NCBI RefSeq assembly: GCF_000350485.1
Contig: NZ_AORV01000044.1
Span: 28,334 to 92,333, forward strand
Reading direction: 5' to 3'
DNA from: Ruminiclostridium cellobioparum subsp. termitidis CT1112
Lineage (GTDB): Bacteria; Bacillota; Clostridia; Acetivibrionales; DSM-1351
DNA length: 64,000 bases
The notes beneath the pieces were generated by a model, which saw only the letters and a program-made list of their open reading frames with translations, had not been told where the DNA came from and ran no database searches. This document shows positions 35,777 through 45,705 of this stretch, piece by piece; the stretch's first letter is position 1, and every line of letters begins with the position of its first letter. The position numbers and the translations under genes are program-made.

Positions 35777-35877
35777 ATTGAAATGAGGCTTATTTCCATT
35801 GATATATGTAAATACTAACTTTGAATCTCACAGCTGGTATTTATCATCGTATATTTCGATCAATGGAGGTAAGCATC

Positions 35878-36141
35878 ATGAGTGAAAAAATTACTGCGCT
35901 GTATACAAACATATATGACGCAAACAGTGTAATGGGTACCTTAAAAACAAACGGAATCGACAAAGCATGCCTTAATACTTCTGAGTGCGGACTTCATTAC
36001 GGAATAAATCCAAGACACAGAATCACTAAATTTCCCGGGGCAGTTTCTTCAACAATGGTCAAGCTTGAAGTAGATGTTGACACCGGTAACCGGGAAAATG
36101 CTCTTTCTGTTTTGGAGGGAAGCTTTGGCGTTATTGAATAG
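35878..36141 (+). CDS. Small conserved-looking protein, unknown function
   Basis: The 87-residue soluble protein starts MSEKITALYTNIYDANSVMG. The pattern (strand, Asp-Ala-x-x-Val, helix) is like proteins with a ferredoxin-like or stress-protein YflT-type fold, but this is weak. Two cysteines lie in ACLNTSECG. ATG 35878 has GGAGG seven bases upstream. The function is unknown. Confidence 0.65.
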   Translation: MSEKITALYTNIYDANSVMGTLKTNGIDKACLNTSECGLHYGINPRHRITKFPGAVSSTMVKLEVDVDTGNRENALSVLEGSFGVIE

Positions 36142-36336
36142 CATTAAAGAAATATCTGTATAAATCATGTGGTCCTCCAATTAAGAGGATTATTACGCCG
36201 GGTATGGAATATAATAAATATAAGTTGTTTGATAAATACCAGTATTGTGGGATTAGTTTTTTCATACCATTTACCGGCGTGTCCATGCCGGGCATACTCA
36301 GGAGCCCGGCTGGCCTGCACGCAGAGGGAGGTCAGG

Positions 36337-38814
36337 ATGAAAGCTATTATTATGGCCGGCGGAGAAGGCTCCAGACTGAGGCCGCTTACATGTGATTTAC
36401 CAAAACCAATGGTTCCTGTCTTAAATAAACCTGTTCTGGAACACACAATCGAGCTGTTGAAAAATTACGGAATCAAAGAGATCGGCATTACATTGATGTA
36501 TCACCCGCAGATTATAAAGGATTATTTCGGAAGCGGTAAAAACCTGGGTGTCAAAATTACATATTTTATCGAAGAATCCCCCCTGGGCACCGCCGGAGGC
36601 ATAAAAAATGCTGAGAGCTTTCTGGATGAGCCCTTTATTGTTATAAGCGGTGACTCCATAACAGACCTTAACCTTGAAATGGCTGTTGAATATCACAGGG
36701 AGAAGAATTCCCTTGCGACAATCATTCTTTCAAAGGTTGATGATCCGCTGGAATACGGAGTGGTGCTGACAGATGAAACAGGCAGGATAACCGGCTTTCT
36801 GGAAAAGCCCAGCTGGGGCGAATTGTTCAGCGACACGGTGAATACCGGTACATATATACTTGAACCCGAAATTTTGAACTATATTGATGCTGATAAAAAT
36901 CTTGATTTCAGCCGTGATTTATTTCCCCGCCTGCTGGCCGCATCAAAAAAAATGTATGGCTATGTGGCACCGGAGTATTGGTGTGATATGGGTGATATCC
37001 GGTCATATATCAAGGTACACTGTGACATTCTGGATAAAAAAATAAACCTGGGCCTCAACGGTATTCAATTGAAGGATAATGTCTGGGTCGGTGCAGGGAC
37101 GGTCATTGAAGCAAATGCAGAAATCAACGGCCCCTGTATAATCGGTTCAAACTGCCGGATAGGCAATGGTTCGGTTATTGATAGATACACTGTTATAGGT
37201 AATAATACTACAATTGAGGATGATGTTTCAATTGTCAGGAGCATTGTCTGGGATAACAGCTATATTGAGTACGGCAGTGAACTCAGAGGAGCCGTAATAT
37301 GCAACAGGGTGAATCTCAAGCATTATGTCTCGGTGTTCGAGAATGCCGTTGTGGGTGAAGGCTGTAAGGTTAATGAGCGTGTAATTGTTAAACCCAATAT
37401 AAAAATCTGGCCTGAAAAGATCATCCAGCCCTTTGCCATCATCGATAGAAATATGATCTGGGGGTCCAAGCACTCCAACAAGATATTCGGTGACAACGGT
37501 ATTTCAGGTATTGTTAACGTGGATATTTCACCTGAATTTGCAACCAGACTGGGAGCCGCATACGGTTCACAGTTTAAAACGGGCTCCAGAGTTGTAGTGA
37601 GTTCAACCAATTCCAACTCGGCGAGAATGTTCAAGCATGCCTTTATTTCAGGTATGCTGTCGGTAGGAGTTGAAGTCTACAACATGAGCAGCCTGCTCAC
37701 CCCCATAGCCAGAACCGCCATAGGCTTCCTTTCAGTGGAAGGCGGGATACACATAAAAAATGATATTCATGATGTTAACAGGATCAAGGTCGACTTTATG
37801 GATGTCAGGGGTGCTTCAATCAGCCGGCTGACCGAAAGAAAGATAGAAAACTCCTTTTTCAAGGAGGATTTTAACAGATGCTCGGCCCAGCAGATAAGCA
37901 GGCTGAATAATATAACCGACTTCAGCAGCTACTATACCCGGAATTTAAGCAGCAAGACCAACATGCAGGTCATCAGGGAGAAAAATCCAAAAATCTGCAT
38001 CTTTTCAAAATCCGATTACGTAATCTCAATAACAGTACCTCTCTTAACAGGACTGGGCTGTACCGTTAACCGCTTTACAGATTATGAAGCTCCGGAGTCG
38101 GTTACAGCTGTAATTAAAGAAACCAGTTCGGATTTTGCCGCCATAATAGACCAGAATGCAGAACAGCTCATCCTGGCGGACAAGTTTGGAAAGGTAATTA
38201 TAGATGACCTGTTCCAGGCCCTTATTGCATCAATTATATTTAAAACCTCACCCGGTGCTACTTTTTTTGTACCCATTACATGCTCTGAAGTCATAGAAAA
38301 ACTTGCCGCCAGATATAATGGCTCGGTTAAGCGTACAAAGAACTTCTCCCAGGCAATTATGGATGAAATACTGTCCTATAATAAAAAATACGGGTATAAT
38401 GATGAGAGCCCTATATCATCCGGATTTGATTCTTTCAGGCCGGATCAGTTTACCCTGGGCTTTGATGCCATCGAAGGGCTCATAAGAATAATTGAGTACA
38501 TGTGTTATGCAAATACCGACCTGAGTGTGCTTTTAGCAGATATTCCCGACTTCTTTATGGATAAGAAAAGCATTAAATGTCCCTGGGAATCAAAAGGCAC
38601 TGTTATGCGGAAAATAATCAGCGAGTACAGGGATAAAAAACTGGAACTGCTGGATGGAATCAAACTGTATACCGAAACAGGCTGGGTCCTGATTGCACCC
38701 GACGCAGATAAGCCCATTTTAAGAATGGTGGTTGAAAGCTCTTCAAAAAGCGGGGCAGCTGAGCTGTCTTCCAGGTATTACGGCCTTTTGGAAAAAATCA
38801 TAACAAATACATAG
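36337..38814 (+). CDS. Nucleotidyltransferase fused to a degenerate phosphomannomutase domain
   Basis: The 825-residue protein has an N-terminal nucleotidyltransferase ([28 protein letters not shown]) and hexapeptide-repeat left-handed helix segments ([26 protein letters not shown]). A C-terminal part resembles phosphoglucomutase/phosphomannomutase. That part lacks the TASHNP catalytic serine: the matching region reads [16 protein letters not shown]. It probably makes GDP-mannose or another NDP-hexose, with the mutase half regulatory or altered. ATG 36337 follows GGGAGG; an upstream frame extension has no such support. Confidence 0.88.
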   Translation: MKAIIMAGGEGSRLRPLTCDLPKPMVPVLNKPVLEHTIELLKNYGIKEIGITLMYHPQIIKDYFGSGKNLGVKITYFIEESPLGTAGGIKNAESFLDEPFIVISGDSITDLNLEMAVEYHREKNSLATIILSKVDDPLEYGVVLTDETGRITGFLEKPSWGELFSDTVNTGTYILEPEILNYIDADKNLDFSRDLFPRLLAASKKMYGYVAPEYWCDMGDIRSYIKVHCDILDKKINLGLNGIQLKDNVWVGAGTVIEANAEINGPCIIGSNCRIGNGSVIDRYTVIGNNTTIEDDVSIVRSIVWDNSYIEYGSELRGAVICNRVNLKHYVSVFENAVVGEGCKVNERVIVKPNIKIWPEKIIQPFAIIDRNMIWGSKHSNKIFGDNGISGIVNVDISPEFATRLGAAYGSQFKTGSRVVVSSTNSNSARMFKHAFISGMLSVGVEVYNMSSLLTPIARTAIGFLSVEGGIHIKNDIHDVNRIKVDFMDVRGASISRLTERKIENSFFKEDFNRCSAQQISRLNNITDFSSYYTRNLSSKTNMQVIREKNPKICIFSKSDYVISITVPLLTGLGCTVNRFTDYEAPESVTAVIKETSSDFAAIIDQNAEQLILADKFGKVIIDDLFQALIASIIFKTSPGATFFVPITCSEVIEKLAARYNGSVKRTKNFSQAIMDEILSYNKKYGYNDESPISSGFDSFRPDQFTLGFDAIEGLIRIIEYMCYANTDLSVLLADIPDFFMDKKSIKCPWESKGTVMRKIISEYRDKKLELLDGIKLYTETGWVLIAPDADKPILRMVVESSSKSGAAELSSRYYGLLEKIITNT

Positions 38815-38838
38815 GATATTTAACCTGATGGAGATAAA

Positions 38839-39744
38839 ATGAGAACAATTATTGCAAAAGAGAAACATAGCGGTAAAAAGATTGACAAAGTGATCCGGGA
38901 TTTTTTTCCCAACCTTTCTTCGGGTATGCTGTTCAAAACCCTTAGAAAAAAAGATATAAAAGTGAATGGAATACGTGTCAGGGAGGATTACCAGGTACTT
39001 GAAGGCGATAAAATAGATATTTACATTATTGACGACTATCTGCTTGGAAAAAACGATGAAGGGTATTCCATTGTCTATGAGGACAATAACATAATGGTGG
39101 TCAGCAAGGCACAGGGAGTTCCCGTGCATCCTGACAGAAACCAGACCGAAGCCACACTGATCGATAAGCTTCAGAAACTCCATGGCCGGCACCTTGTCTT
39201 ATGCCACAGGCTTGACAGGAATACGGCCGGCCTGGTGATTCTGGCAAAGAACAATGCCGCTCTTGATACAATGCTTGAAAAAATAAAAGAAAGAGAAATT
39301 CATAAATATTACACCTGCATTGTTTCGGGTATAATGGAAAAAAGCCGGGCAGAGCTTGTTGATCACCTGGAAAAGAACGATAAAATAAGCAAGGTTTTTA
39401 TTTCAGATAAAAAAACCAGAGATTCCCTTGAAATAGTTACCCGGTATAGAGTATTAAAAACCCTGGAGAATCTCAGCATGCTGGAGGTTGAACTGGTAAC
39501 AGGACGGACCCATCAGATCCGCGCTCACCTGGCCCACTACGGCCATCCCATCATTGGTGACGGTAAATATGGCAGAAATTCCGAAAATAAGCAGTACGGT
39601 GCAAAATATCAAATGCTATGTGCCAGCAGGCTGATTTTTGATTTCAAAACTTCTGCCGGGCCTCTGAACTATCTCAATGGAAAAACCATAGCCATTGAAC
39701 CTCCCTTTAGCCTGGAATCCCTGCTTTCCGGTCAAAAACCCTGA
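38839..39744 (+). CDS. RluA-family pseudouridine synthase
   Basis: The 301-residue enzyme has an N-terminal S4-like RNA-binding domain (GMLFKTLRKKDIKVNGIRV) and the catalytic motif CHRLDRNTAGLVILAK, with Asp as the pseudouridine nucleophile. Motif III is LVTGRTHQIRAHLAHYGHPIIGDGKYG. It modifies uridines in ribosomal or transfer RNA; the exact site is unknown. It follows the nucleotidyltransferase fusion by 24 bases and is probably co-transcribed. Confidence 0.93.
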   Translation: MRTIIAKEKHSGKKIDKVIRDFFPNLSSGMLFKTLRKKDIKVNGIRVREDYQVLEGDKIDIYIIDDYLLGKNDEGYSIVYEDNNIMVVSKAQGVPVHPDRNQTEATLIDKLQKLHGRHLVLCHRLDRNTAGLVILAKNNAALDTMLEKIKEREIHKYYTCIVSGIMEKSRAELVDHLEKNDKISKVFISDKKTRDSLEIVTRYRVLKTLENLSMLEVELVTGRTHQIRAHLAHYGHPIIGDGKYGRNSENKQYGAKYQMLCASRLIFDFKTSAGPLNYLNGKTIAIEPPFSLESLLSGQKP

Positions 39745-39762
39745 AATTGTTCCGATGTGTGA

Positions 39763-39792
39763 AAAAGCTGCAGACTCCCGGCTGCAGCTTTC
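39763..39792. terminator. Terminator between convergent genes
   Basis: A 10-bp perfect stem (AAAGCTGCAG and CTGCAGCTTT) has an 8-base loop, A residues before and T residues after. It lies between the pseudouridine synthase and the CAP protein and can serve both. Confidence 0.8.
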
Positions 39793-39807
39793 CCTGAAAA
39801 TCTTATG

Positions 39808-40686
39808 CTATTTTTTAATGAACATCTGAACAAACAACTTCCCATAGGTTGGACTGTCAACAATCCCTATGCCTGTGTGAGTAAATTTGTCATTGTATAT
39901 GTTGTTGCCATTCTCTTTCAGCCATGCCTTGACAACCTTGTCAATAGACTGGTTCCCGGCAATATTCTCACCTGCGGTACTAAACTTGATCCCATATTTC
40001 TTCATCATGTCAAAAGGTGTACCGTAATATTTTGATGTATGGCTGAAATAGTTATTGTCCTTCATATCTTTAGCCTTCAGCCTGGCAACCGTAACCAGCT
40101 GGGCATCAAATTGCAAAGCCTTGAGACCTTCTTCCTTTCTCGCTTTGTTTACCGCATCAAATAAGGCCTGTTCATCTGAGGATATGTTCATCGGCTTTTC
40201 TGATACTGTTGCCTTGGAAGAGGTATTTTCGGCTGTAGATTTCGTTTTGTCAGCACTGCCCGGTACTGCCGCTTTTGAACCGGATTGACTGTTTTTTGCA
40301 GTGGTTGCGGCGGTTGACTTGCCGCTGTTGTTCTGCGTTGCCACCTGTTTGGTGCCGGTCGTAGTCTTGGCTTTATCAAGCTTTAAGTAACGCGAGGAAA
40401 CCGAGCCTACATTGCCGTTTGCACCGACGTATACGGCATACCAGTCTCCCAATTTACCCATTACCGTGACCTTCTGATCCTTCTTTAATTTGCATAGAAT
40501 ATCAAAAGTAGTTGCCGGACCCGTCCTTAAATTAACCTCATTGGCAGTAATAACACCCGAGCTGCTGTCAACTTTTTGGTATGCTTCTGAAGCGGCGACC
40601 ATATACTGTCCGGTTCTTACGGGTAAGAATGTAAAAACCGACACCAAGAGGGCCGCCGTTATTGTATAAATCCTTTTTCTTTTCAT
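39808..40686 (-). CDS. Secreted SH3b plus CAP-domain protein (YkwD-like)
   Basis: The 292-residue protein has a signal peptide (about 30 residues), then a bacterial SH3 domain (EVNLRTGPATTFDILCKL) for wall binding, and a Ser/Ala/Lys-rich linker. The C-terminal CAP/SCP domain shows FDAVNKARKEEGLKALQFD, NYFSHTSKYYG and STAGENIAGNQ with the conserved His and Glu pairs. Such proteins are exported and attached to the wall; YkwD and SafA-linked proteins are examples from spore formers. The role is not known. Confidence 0.92.
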   Translation of the reverse strand: MKRKRIYTITAALLVSVFTFLPVRTGQYMVAASEAYQKVDSSSGVITANEVNLRTGPATTFDILCKLKKDQKVTVMGKLGDWYAVYVGANGNVGSVSSRYLKLDKAKTTTGTKQVATQNNSGKSTAATTAKNSQSGSKAAVPGSADKTKSTAENTSSKATVSEKPMNISSDEQALFDAVNKARKEEGLKALQFDAQLVTVARLKAKDMKDNNYFSHTSKYYGTPFDMMKKYGIKFSTAGENIAGNQSIDKVVKAWLKENGNNIYNDKFTHTGIGIVDSPTYGKLFVQMFIKK

Positions 40687-40727
40687 AAAACCCCTCCTAC
40701 ATAGATAAGTGCTGCTTACAGTATCCC

Positions 40728-40795
40728 AAAGTCAATTAACATGGGTTGAAAACGACCTCCGCCTGGAGGCGAAGGTTTTAACCGCAATTGACTTT
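40728..40795. repeat. 68-bp inverted-repeat element with AAAGTCAATT ends
   Basis: AAAGTCAATT (40728-40737) and AATTGACTTT (40786-40795) enclose a second inverted pair, GGTTGAAAAC/GTTTTAACC, and a GCC-TGGA-GGC centre. Together they make a near-complete fold-back. A relative with the same ends lies at 63513-63594. The rest of the 282-base gap is AT-rich, with nothing else evident. Confidence 0.6.
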
Positions 40796-40968
40796 ATGAC
40801 CTGCAATGGGAAAACAACCCATATGCTATAGTATTGACAGGTTTTACATATTTATTTACATTTTTTGAGAAAAAAATGAAGGAGCTGAATACAAGCGATT
40901 TTTCAACCACTGGTACGCCAGCCCCTTCTTAAACGTAAGTTTAATTGGCACTATGCCTTAATTCAATA

Positions 40969-42405
40969 TTAGTATGCTTTTCCCCAGTAAACCATGGTCT
41001 TGGCCGGCTTTCCGCAGCACATGCATTTATCAGACAGCTCTTCCTGTTCAAAAGGCATGCACCTTGCAGTTGCACCGGTCAGTTCCTTGACCTTGTCTTC
41101 ACATTCCTGGTCTCCGCACCACATGGCTTTTACAAAACCGGGAGTAGCGTTGATGATCTGCTCGAACTGGTCAAGTGTGGTTGCTGCGTAAGTCTTTTTG
41201 TCCCTCAGCTCTCTCGCTCTTTCAAGAAGAGAGCTTTGAATATCCGCAAGCAGTTTTTCTACAGTCTCCTCCAGATTGTCCATAGGAGTGAATATCTTTT
41301 CTCTTGTATCTCTTCTTACAAGCACAACCTGATTCTTCTCTATATCCTTTGGACCAACCTCCAGACGAATGGGAATACCCTTCATTTCATATTCTGCAAA
41401 TTTCCATCCAGGCATCTTGTCGCTGTCATCAATTTTAACTCTGAATTTTGCAGACAGACCTGTTAAAAGTTCATTTGCCTTTTCAAGTACCCCTTCCTTA
41501 TGCTGGGAAACGGGTATTATCACCAACTGTGTAGGTGCCACCGCAGGGGGCAGCACCAGGCCGCTGTCATCCCCGTGTACCATTATGATGGCACCAATAA
41601 GGCGGGTTGTAACACCCCAGGAGGTTTGATGCACATACTGGAGCTGATTGTTTTTATCTGTGTATTGAATCTCAAAAGCTCTGGCAAAACCGTCTCCAAA
41701 GTTATGCGAAGTTCCCGACTGCAATGCTTTTCCGTCATGCATCAGGCTTTCAATTGTATAGGTTGCGTCGGCACCGGCAAACTTTTCCTTGTCGGTTTTT
41801 CTGCCTTTTATAACAGGAATGGCCAGAACATTTTCACAGACGTCAGCATATACATTGAGCATTTTAATTGTCTCTTCCTGCGCTTCCTCAGCAGTGGCAT
41901 GGGCTGTATGACCTTCCTGCCACAGGAATTCCAGTGTTCTGAGGAACGGTCTTGTTGTCTTTTCCCATCTTACCACTGAACACCATTGGTTATACAGCTT
42001 CGGAAGATCCCTGTAGGAATGGACTATATTTGCATAGTGTTCGCAGAATAAAGTCTCGGATGTGGGTCTTACACACAGTCTTTCAGTCAATTTTTCATCC
42101 CCGCCGTGTGTTACCCATGCAACCTCAGGGGCAAAGCCTTCAACATGTTCTTTTTCCTTCAGAAGCAAGCTTTCTGGAATAAACATAGGCATATAGACAT
42201 TTTCATGCCCTGTTGCCTTAAATCTTGAATCCAATGCTTTCTGAAGGTTTTCCCATATGGCATAGCCATATGGTTTTATAATCATACAACCTCTTACACT
42301 TGAATAATCAATAAGTTCCGCTTTTTTAATAACATCGGTATACCATTGTGCGAAGTCATCATTCATAGACGTAATGGCTTCAACTAATTTCTTATCATTA
42401 GACAT
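40969..42405 (-). CDS. proS: Prolyl-tRNA synthetase, short (archaeal/eukaryotic-type) form
   Basis: The 478-residue class II synthetase lacks the long editing insertion of the bacterial form. Class II motifs are visible: [18 protein letters not shown] and [25 protein letters not shown], and [27 protein letters not shown]-terminal zinc-type CMCCGK domain ends in Tyr, as in this subfamily. It charges proline to tRNA-Pro. ATG 42405 follows GGAG. No T-box is seen in the short upstream gap. Confidence 0.96.
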   Translation of the reverse strand: MSNDKKLVEAITSMNDDFAQWYTDVIKKAELIDYSSVRGCMIIKPYGYAIWENLQKALDSRFKATGHENVYMPMFIPESLLLKEKEHVEGFAPEVAWVTHGGDEKLTERLCVRPTSETLFCEHYANIVHSYRDLPKLYNQWCSVVRWEKTTRPFLRTLEFLWQEGHTAHATAEEAQEETIKMLNVYADVCENVLAIPVIKGRKTDKEKFAGADATYTIESLMHDGKALQSGTSHNFGDGFARAFEIQYTDKNNQLQYVHQTSWGVTTRLIGAIIMVHGDDSGLVLPPAVAPTQLVIIPVSQHKEGVLEKANELLTGLSAKFRVKIDDSDKMPGWKFAEYEMKGIPIRLEVGPKDIEKNQVVLVRRDTREKIFTPMDNLEETVEKLLADIQSSLLERARELRDKKTYAATTLDQFEQIINATPGFVKAMWCGDQECEDKVKELTGATARCMPFEQEELSDKCMCCGKPAKTMVYWGKAY

Positions 42406-42521
42406 TTGAAACTCCATTTCCGGCAAAAGCCAAACGAATAACATTCAATGCTTTATTTGAACAACACAAAAAAGCACCAATTAATATTATATAATATATG
42501 TATCAGGTAATGTCAATACAC

Positions 42522-42550
42522 TTGAAGACACCTTGCAGGTATAATATAAT
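42522..42550 (+). promoter_or_regulatory. Candidate ispF promoter
   Basis: TTGAAG (42522-42527) and TATAAT (42545-42550) are separated by 17 bases, a good sigma-A match, about 80 bases before the ispF start. Confidence 0.55.
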
Positions 42551-42561
42551 GTGAGTGGCAA

Positions 42562-42593
42562 AATATTAATTGCAGCTGCAGGTTAATAATATT
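42562..42593 (+). promoter_or_regulatory. Near-perfect 32-bp palindrome in the ispF leader
   Basis: AATATTAAT, TGCAGCTGCA and GGTTAATAATATT form a symmetrical sequence around a TGCAGCTGCA core. It sits shortly after the predicted start of transcription, so it may be an operator or a leader hairpin. Confidence 0.4.
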
Positions 42594-42628
42594 AAAACTA
42601 CCAATTAATCTTTTAAGGAGATTCGCTA

Positions 42629-43099
42629 ATGAAGGTCGGTATAGGTCAGGACAGTCATAAATTTGACTTTGAAAATAAAAATAAAAAATTTGTTTTGGGT
42701 GGAGTAATTTTTGAGGGAGTTACTCCGTTAGCGGGAAACAGTGATGCCGACGTGGTTTTGCACGCAATTACCAATGCGGTTTCAGGTGTTACCTGTGTCA
42801 ATATACTGGGAAGAGTAGCAGATGAAATGTGCATGAAAAAAGGGATAACAGACAGTTCGGAATACCTGAAAGAAGCGCTGAAACATCTCGTGGATGTCAA
42901 AATAGTACATGTGTCCATCTCAATAGAATGTTCATATCCAAGGATTACACCAAAGATACCTGAGATGCGTAAAGTGATCTCAGATCTGTTAAGTATTCCC
43001 CAAAACAGTGTTGGAATAACAGCCACCTCCGGAGAAGGTCTGACTCAATTCGGACAGGGCCAGGGAATCCAGGCTTTCTGCTGTGTTACGGCCCTGTAA
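42629..43099 (+). CDS. ispF: Divergent 2-C-methyl-D-erythritol 2,4-cyclodiphosphate synthase
   Basis: The 156-residue protein keeps the metal ligands (GIGQDSHKF and VVLHAI), the NSDADVVLHA segment and the ending TATSGEGLTQFGQGQGIQAF. It makes the cyclic diphosphate in the MEP pathway. The usual HFPDTD-type substrate motif after DIG is missing; the sequence there is NILGRVADEMCMKKG. GHSDAD is changed to GNSDAD. It may be a subfamily with altered binding or activity. It lies tail to tail with ispD. Confidence 0.85.
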   Translation: MKVGIGQDSHKFDFENKNKKFVLGGVIFEGVTPLAGNSDADVVLHAITNAVSGVTCVNILGRVADEMCMKKGITDSSEYLKEALKHLVDVKIVHVSISIECSYPRITPKIPEMRKVISDLLSIPQNSVGITATSGEGLTQFGQGQGIQAFCCVTAL

Positions 43100-43146
43100 G
43101 GCAAGTAACACAGCTACAGTTTGTCAGCTTTCAGAGCTTTGGCCTG

Positions 43147-43875
43147 TCACAGGTTTGTCAGAATAGACTCGCCAATTATCAGGTCTTCTGGAGTTGTAAT
43201 CTTAATATTATTGTAACTTCCTTCAAGGATTTTAACGGGAATCCCCAATTTCTCCACCAGAACCATATCGTCAGTTCCGGTATAATTGTTTTGGACAGCG
43301 GTTTCATGGGCTCTCATAATTAAGCCGTAATCAAAGCATTGGGGCGTCTGTATACTCCATAGAAAACTTCTGTCTGGTGTAGATGCTACGAAACCGTCCG
43401 GACCGGATATTTTTATGGTATCTTTCACCCTGACACCTATACCGCAGGCACCGAATTTTCTGGCTGCATTGATGCTTTCACTGATATTTTCAACTGCCAC
43501 AAAGGGTCTGGCACCGTCGTGTATCAGTACGATCCCGCAGTTATCCCCTATTGCGCAGAGGCCTTTATACACCGAATCCTGCCGCTGGACTCCTCCGCTG
43601 ACCAAACACTTCACTTTTGAGAATTGAAATCTTTCAATGATATTATTTTTACAGAAATTTATATCTTCTTCATTTATAACTACAATAATTTCATCAACTT
43701 CGGAACACTGCTGAAAAGCTGCTATTGTCCTGGCAAGTACGGGAATGCCTCCAAGCTCCAAATACTGCTTGTTTATTTTTGAATGCATCCTGGTACCCCT
43801 ACCGGCAGCCGTGATGACAGCCGCAACTTTTCCGGTCAATCTATTATCTATATCCAAAATGTAATATTCCTCCAT
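43147..43875 (-). CDS. ispD: 2-C-methyl-D-erythritol 4-phosphate cytidylyltransferase
   Basis: The 242-residue enzyme shows VAAVITAAGRGTRMHSKINKQ, the CTP-binding Gly/Arg/Lys signature, with VLIHDGARPFV and the late TGTDDMVLVEKLG. It attaches CMP to methylerythritol phosphate. I start at ATG 43875, 17 bases after the stop of the PIN-TRAM gene; the ribosome site there is weak. A TTG further in follows GGAGG and is an alternative. The gene order carD-yacL-ispD is a common Firmicutes arrangement. Confidence 0.94.
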   Translation of the reverse strand: MEEYYILDIDNRLTGKVAAVITAAGRGTRMHSKINKQYLELGGIPVLARTIAAFQQCSEVDEIIVVINEEDINFCKNNIIERFQFSKVKCLVSGGVQRQDSVYKGLCAIGDNCGIVLIHDGARPFVAVENISESINAARKFGACGIGVRVKDTIKISGPDGFVASTPDRSFLWSIQTPQCFDYGLIMRAHETAVQNNYTGTDDMVLVEKLGIPVKILEGSYNNIKITTPEDLIIGESILTNL

Positions 43876-43891
43876 GTATATACTCTGCTGC

Positions 43892-44929
43892 CTATTTGTT
43901 GGGCTTTGCAAACACCATCCTGCCGGCCGATGTTTGAAGTACGCTGGTAACCATAACAGGAACTGTCTCTCCAAGATATTTCTTTCCGCCCTCTACAACT
44001 ATCATGGTGCCATCCTCCAGGAAAGCCACTCCCTGACCTGCCTCCTTGCCGTCCTTCACCACCTGCACATTCATTTCCTCACCGGGCAGGGCTATGGGCT
44101 TAACTGCATTTGCCAGTTCATTTATGTTTAAAACCTTTATCCCTTTCAGAACTGCCACCTTGCTGAGATTATAATCAATGGTGACAAGTTTTCCCTTGAG
44201 CTTAAGGGAAGCTTTCATCAACATTTCATCGGCTTCCATGTTGTGATAGTCAAATTCTTCTATTTTAACGGTATGGCAGCTGTCCTTCTGGAGCAGATTC
44301 AGGATGTCCAGCCCCCTTCGTCCTCTCGCTCTTCTCAGACTGTCGTCCGAATCGGCTATATGCCTGAGTTCCTCCAGGACAAAGGAAGGTATTACAAGCT
44401 CTCCGTCTATAAAACCCGACGAGCAGATATCGAGTATCCTGCCATCGATGATGGTGCTTGTATCCACTATCTTGGGAATATTGGAGTTTACTTTTCCATC
44501 TCTGAATATATCTAAGAAATTTTCGTTTCTTTTTCTCAGCGAAATTCCCACACCTGTAAAACCAAATAAAATATTTATTATTACGGCAAAGGGTACCCCG
44601 ATTATTTGAATTTTGATTATGGGTATGCTTATGAGATTTGCCACGATCAGGCCCACTATAAGGCCTAGCGCACCCAGCAGCATTTCGGACAATGTAATAT
44701 TCTGAATCCCGTTTTCTATCCTGTCAATAAAAACTCCGACAAATCCAATGATTTTAGAGGCCATAAAATAAAATAGTGTACAAAATGCCAATGAAAATAA
44801 AACGAAAATCAAAATTCTTAAATTTTCGCTCATGGCAATGTGATTACTTAATAAAACTGTTCGTAATATTGTAAAACCGGTAACAGCACCTAGAATAGAA
44901 AAAGAAATTTTTATAATCCTGTTCAGCAC
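43892..44929 (-). CDS. yacL: Membrane-anchored PIN and TRAM domain protein (YacL family)
   Basis: The 345-residue protein has about four N-terminal membrane helices. The PIN-type nuclease domain follows (IVDTSTIIDGRILDIC and LVTIDYNLSKVA with acidic metal ligands). A C-terminal TRAM RNA-binding domain ends it (VKDGKEAGQGVAFLEDGTMIVVEGGKKYLG). It probably cuts or binds RNA at the membrane; the target is unknown. It sits between carD and ispD in the same direction, as in other Firmicutes. Confidence 0.92.
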   Translation of the reverse strand: MLNRIIKISFSILGAVTGFTILRTVLLSNHIAMSENLRILIFVLFSLAFCTLFYFMASKIIGFVGVFIDRIENGIQNITLSEMLLGALGLIVGLIVANLISIPIIKIQIIGVPFAVIINILFGFTGVGISLRKRNENFLDIFRDGKVNSNIPKIVDTSTIIDGRILDICSSGFIDGELVIPSFVLEELRHIADSDDSLRRARGRRGLDILNLLQKDSCHTVKIEEFDYHNMEADEMLMKASLKLKGKLVTIDYNLSKVAVLKGIKVLNINELANAVKPIALPGEEMNVQVVKDGKEAGQGVAFLEDGTMIVVEGGKKYLGETVPVMVTSVLQTSAGRMVFAKPNK

Positions 44930-44958
44930 ATTAAATCTCCTTCAAAAGGTATTTTTAC

Positions 44959-45438
44959 TCAGCCATAAAGATATTCCTGAATCTTGTCCTCAACTTCATG
45001 CTGATTCAATCCTTTTGCAAGAACCAGTTCGCTTATTAATATCTGTTTTGCACTTGTTAACATCTTCCTCTCACCGGTAGAAAGTCCTCTTTCTTTCTCT
45101 CTCTGCATAAGAGACCTGACAACATCGGCAACTTCAAAGATATCTCCACTTTTTATTTTTACCATGTTCTCTCTGTAACGTTTGTTCCAGTTTGCGGAAA
45201 ATTCATGCTGGCTGCTCCCAAGAGCACTGAAAACCCTGTCGGCCTCGGAAATGCTTATAACATCGCGGATACCGATATCATTGACATTATTGGTGGGTAT
45301 CATTACTTTCAGATCACCAATAGGTATTTTCATCACATAATAGCTGCATTTCTTACCAAGTATCTCCCGCTCCTCTATTGACTCAATAATTCCTGCACCG
45401 TGCATAGGATATACAATTTTGTCTCCTACGTTATACAT
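44959..45438 (-). CDS. carD: CarD/CdnL-family RNA polymerase-binding regulator
   Basis: The 159-residue protein has an N-terminal RNA-polymerase-interacting domain (MYNVGDKIVYPMHGAGIIESIEE) like that of Mfd. A helical C-terminal DNA-binding domain follows (EREKGLSTGERKMLTSAKQIL). Members stabilise open complexes at rRNA and other promoters. ATG 45438 follows GGAGG. A leader of about 260 bases with repeats and a possible attenuator lies upstream, so expression is likely controlled at RNA level. Confidence 0.94.
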   Translation of the reverse strand: MYNVGDKIVYPMHGAGIIESIEEREILGKKCSYYVMKIPIGDLKVMIPTNNVNDIGIRDVISISEADRVFSALGSSQHEFSANWNKRYRENMVKIKSGDIFEVADVVRSLMQREKERGLSTGERKMLTSAKQILISELVLAKGLNQHEVEDKIQEYLYG

Positions 45439-45559
45439 AGTAACCTCCAAAAAACCAATGCAAATAATATTTGTCTTTTGTATATCCAGTATGGAAACTA
45501 AAACTTTGAATTGAATGGCTACCGCTTTCAATTCCCGGTAATATTTTTGGAAATTCCTC

Positions 45560-45620
45560 TTATGTTACAATTCTAAAAAAATCGTTCAATTTATGTTACA
45601 ATTCTCAAAAAAATTGTTCA
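45560..45620. repeat. Two tandem 30-base repeats in the carD leader
   Basis: TTATGTTACAATTCT, then AAAAAAAT, then GTTCA occurs twice in a row with small differences (C/T changes and one inserted base). In the minus RNA each copy can fold as ACAATT-loop-AATTGT. The gap 45439-45844 otherwise holds a GAATTGAA-loop-TTCAATTC hairpin (about 45511-45537) and the two promoters described separately. Confidence 0.7.
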
Positions 45621-45635
45621 TTATTAATGGTAAAA

Positions 45636-45670
45636 TACTAAAAACGCACCATAGTGTGTTGAGTGCGTTT
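45636..45670 (-). terminator. Terminator-like hairpin inside the carD leader
   Basis: On the minus strand AAACGCAC, a 13-base loop and GTGCGTTTTT form an 8-bp stem with a T tract. It lies about 60 bases after a strong minus-strand promoter and about 200 bases before carD, so it could end a short RNA or attenuate carD. Confidence 0.6.
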
Positions 45671-45705
45671 GATTGTCCTTTTCGGTATTAAATTCTCTTA
45701 GGACA

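Noticed and set aside
42445..42628. T-box riboswitch for proS
   Set aside because: The upstream gap is under 190 bases, lacks the conserved T-box sequence and antiterminator, and also holds the divergent ispF promoter.
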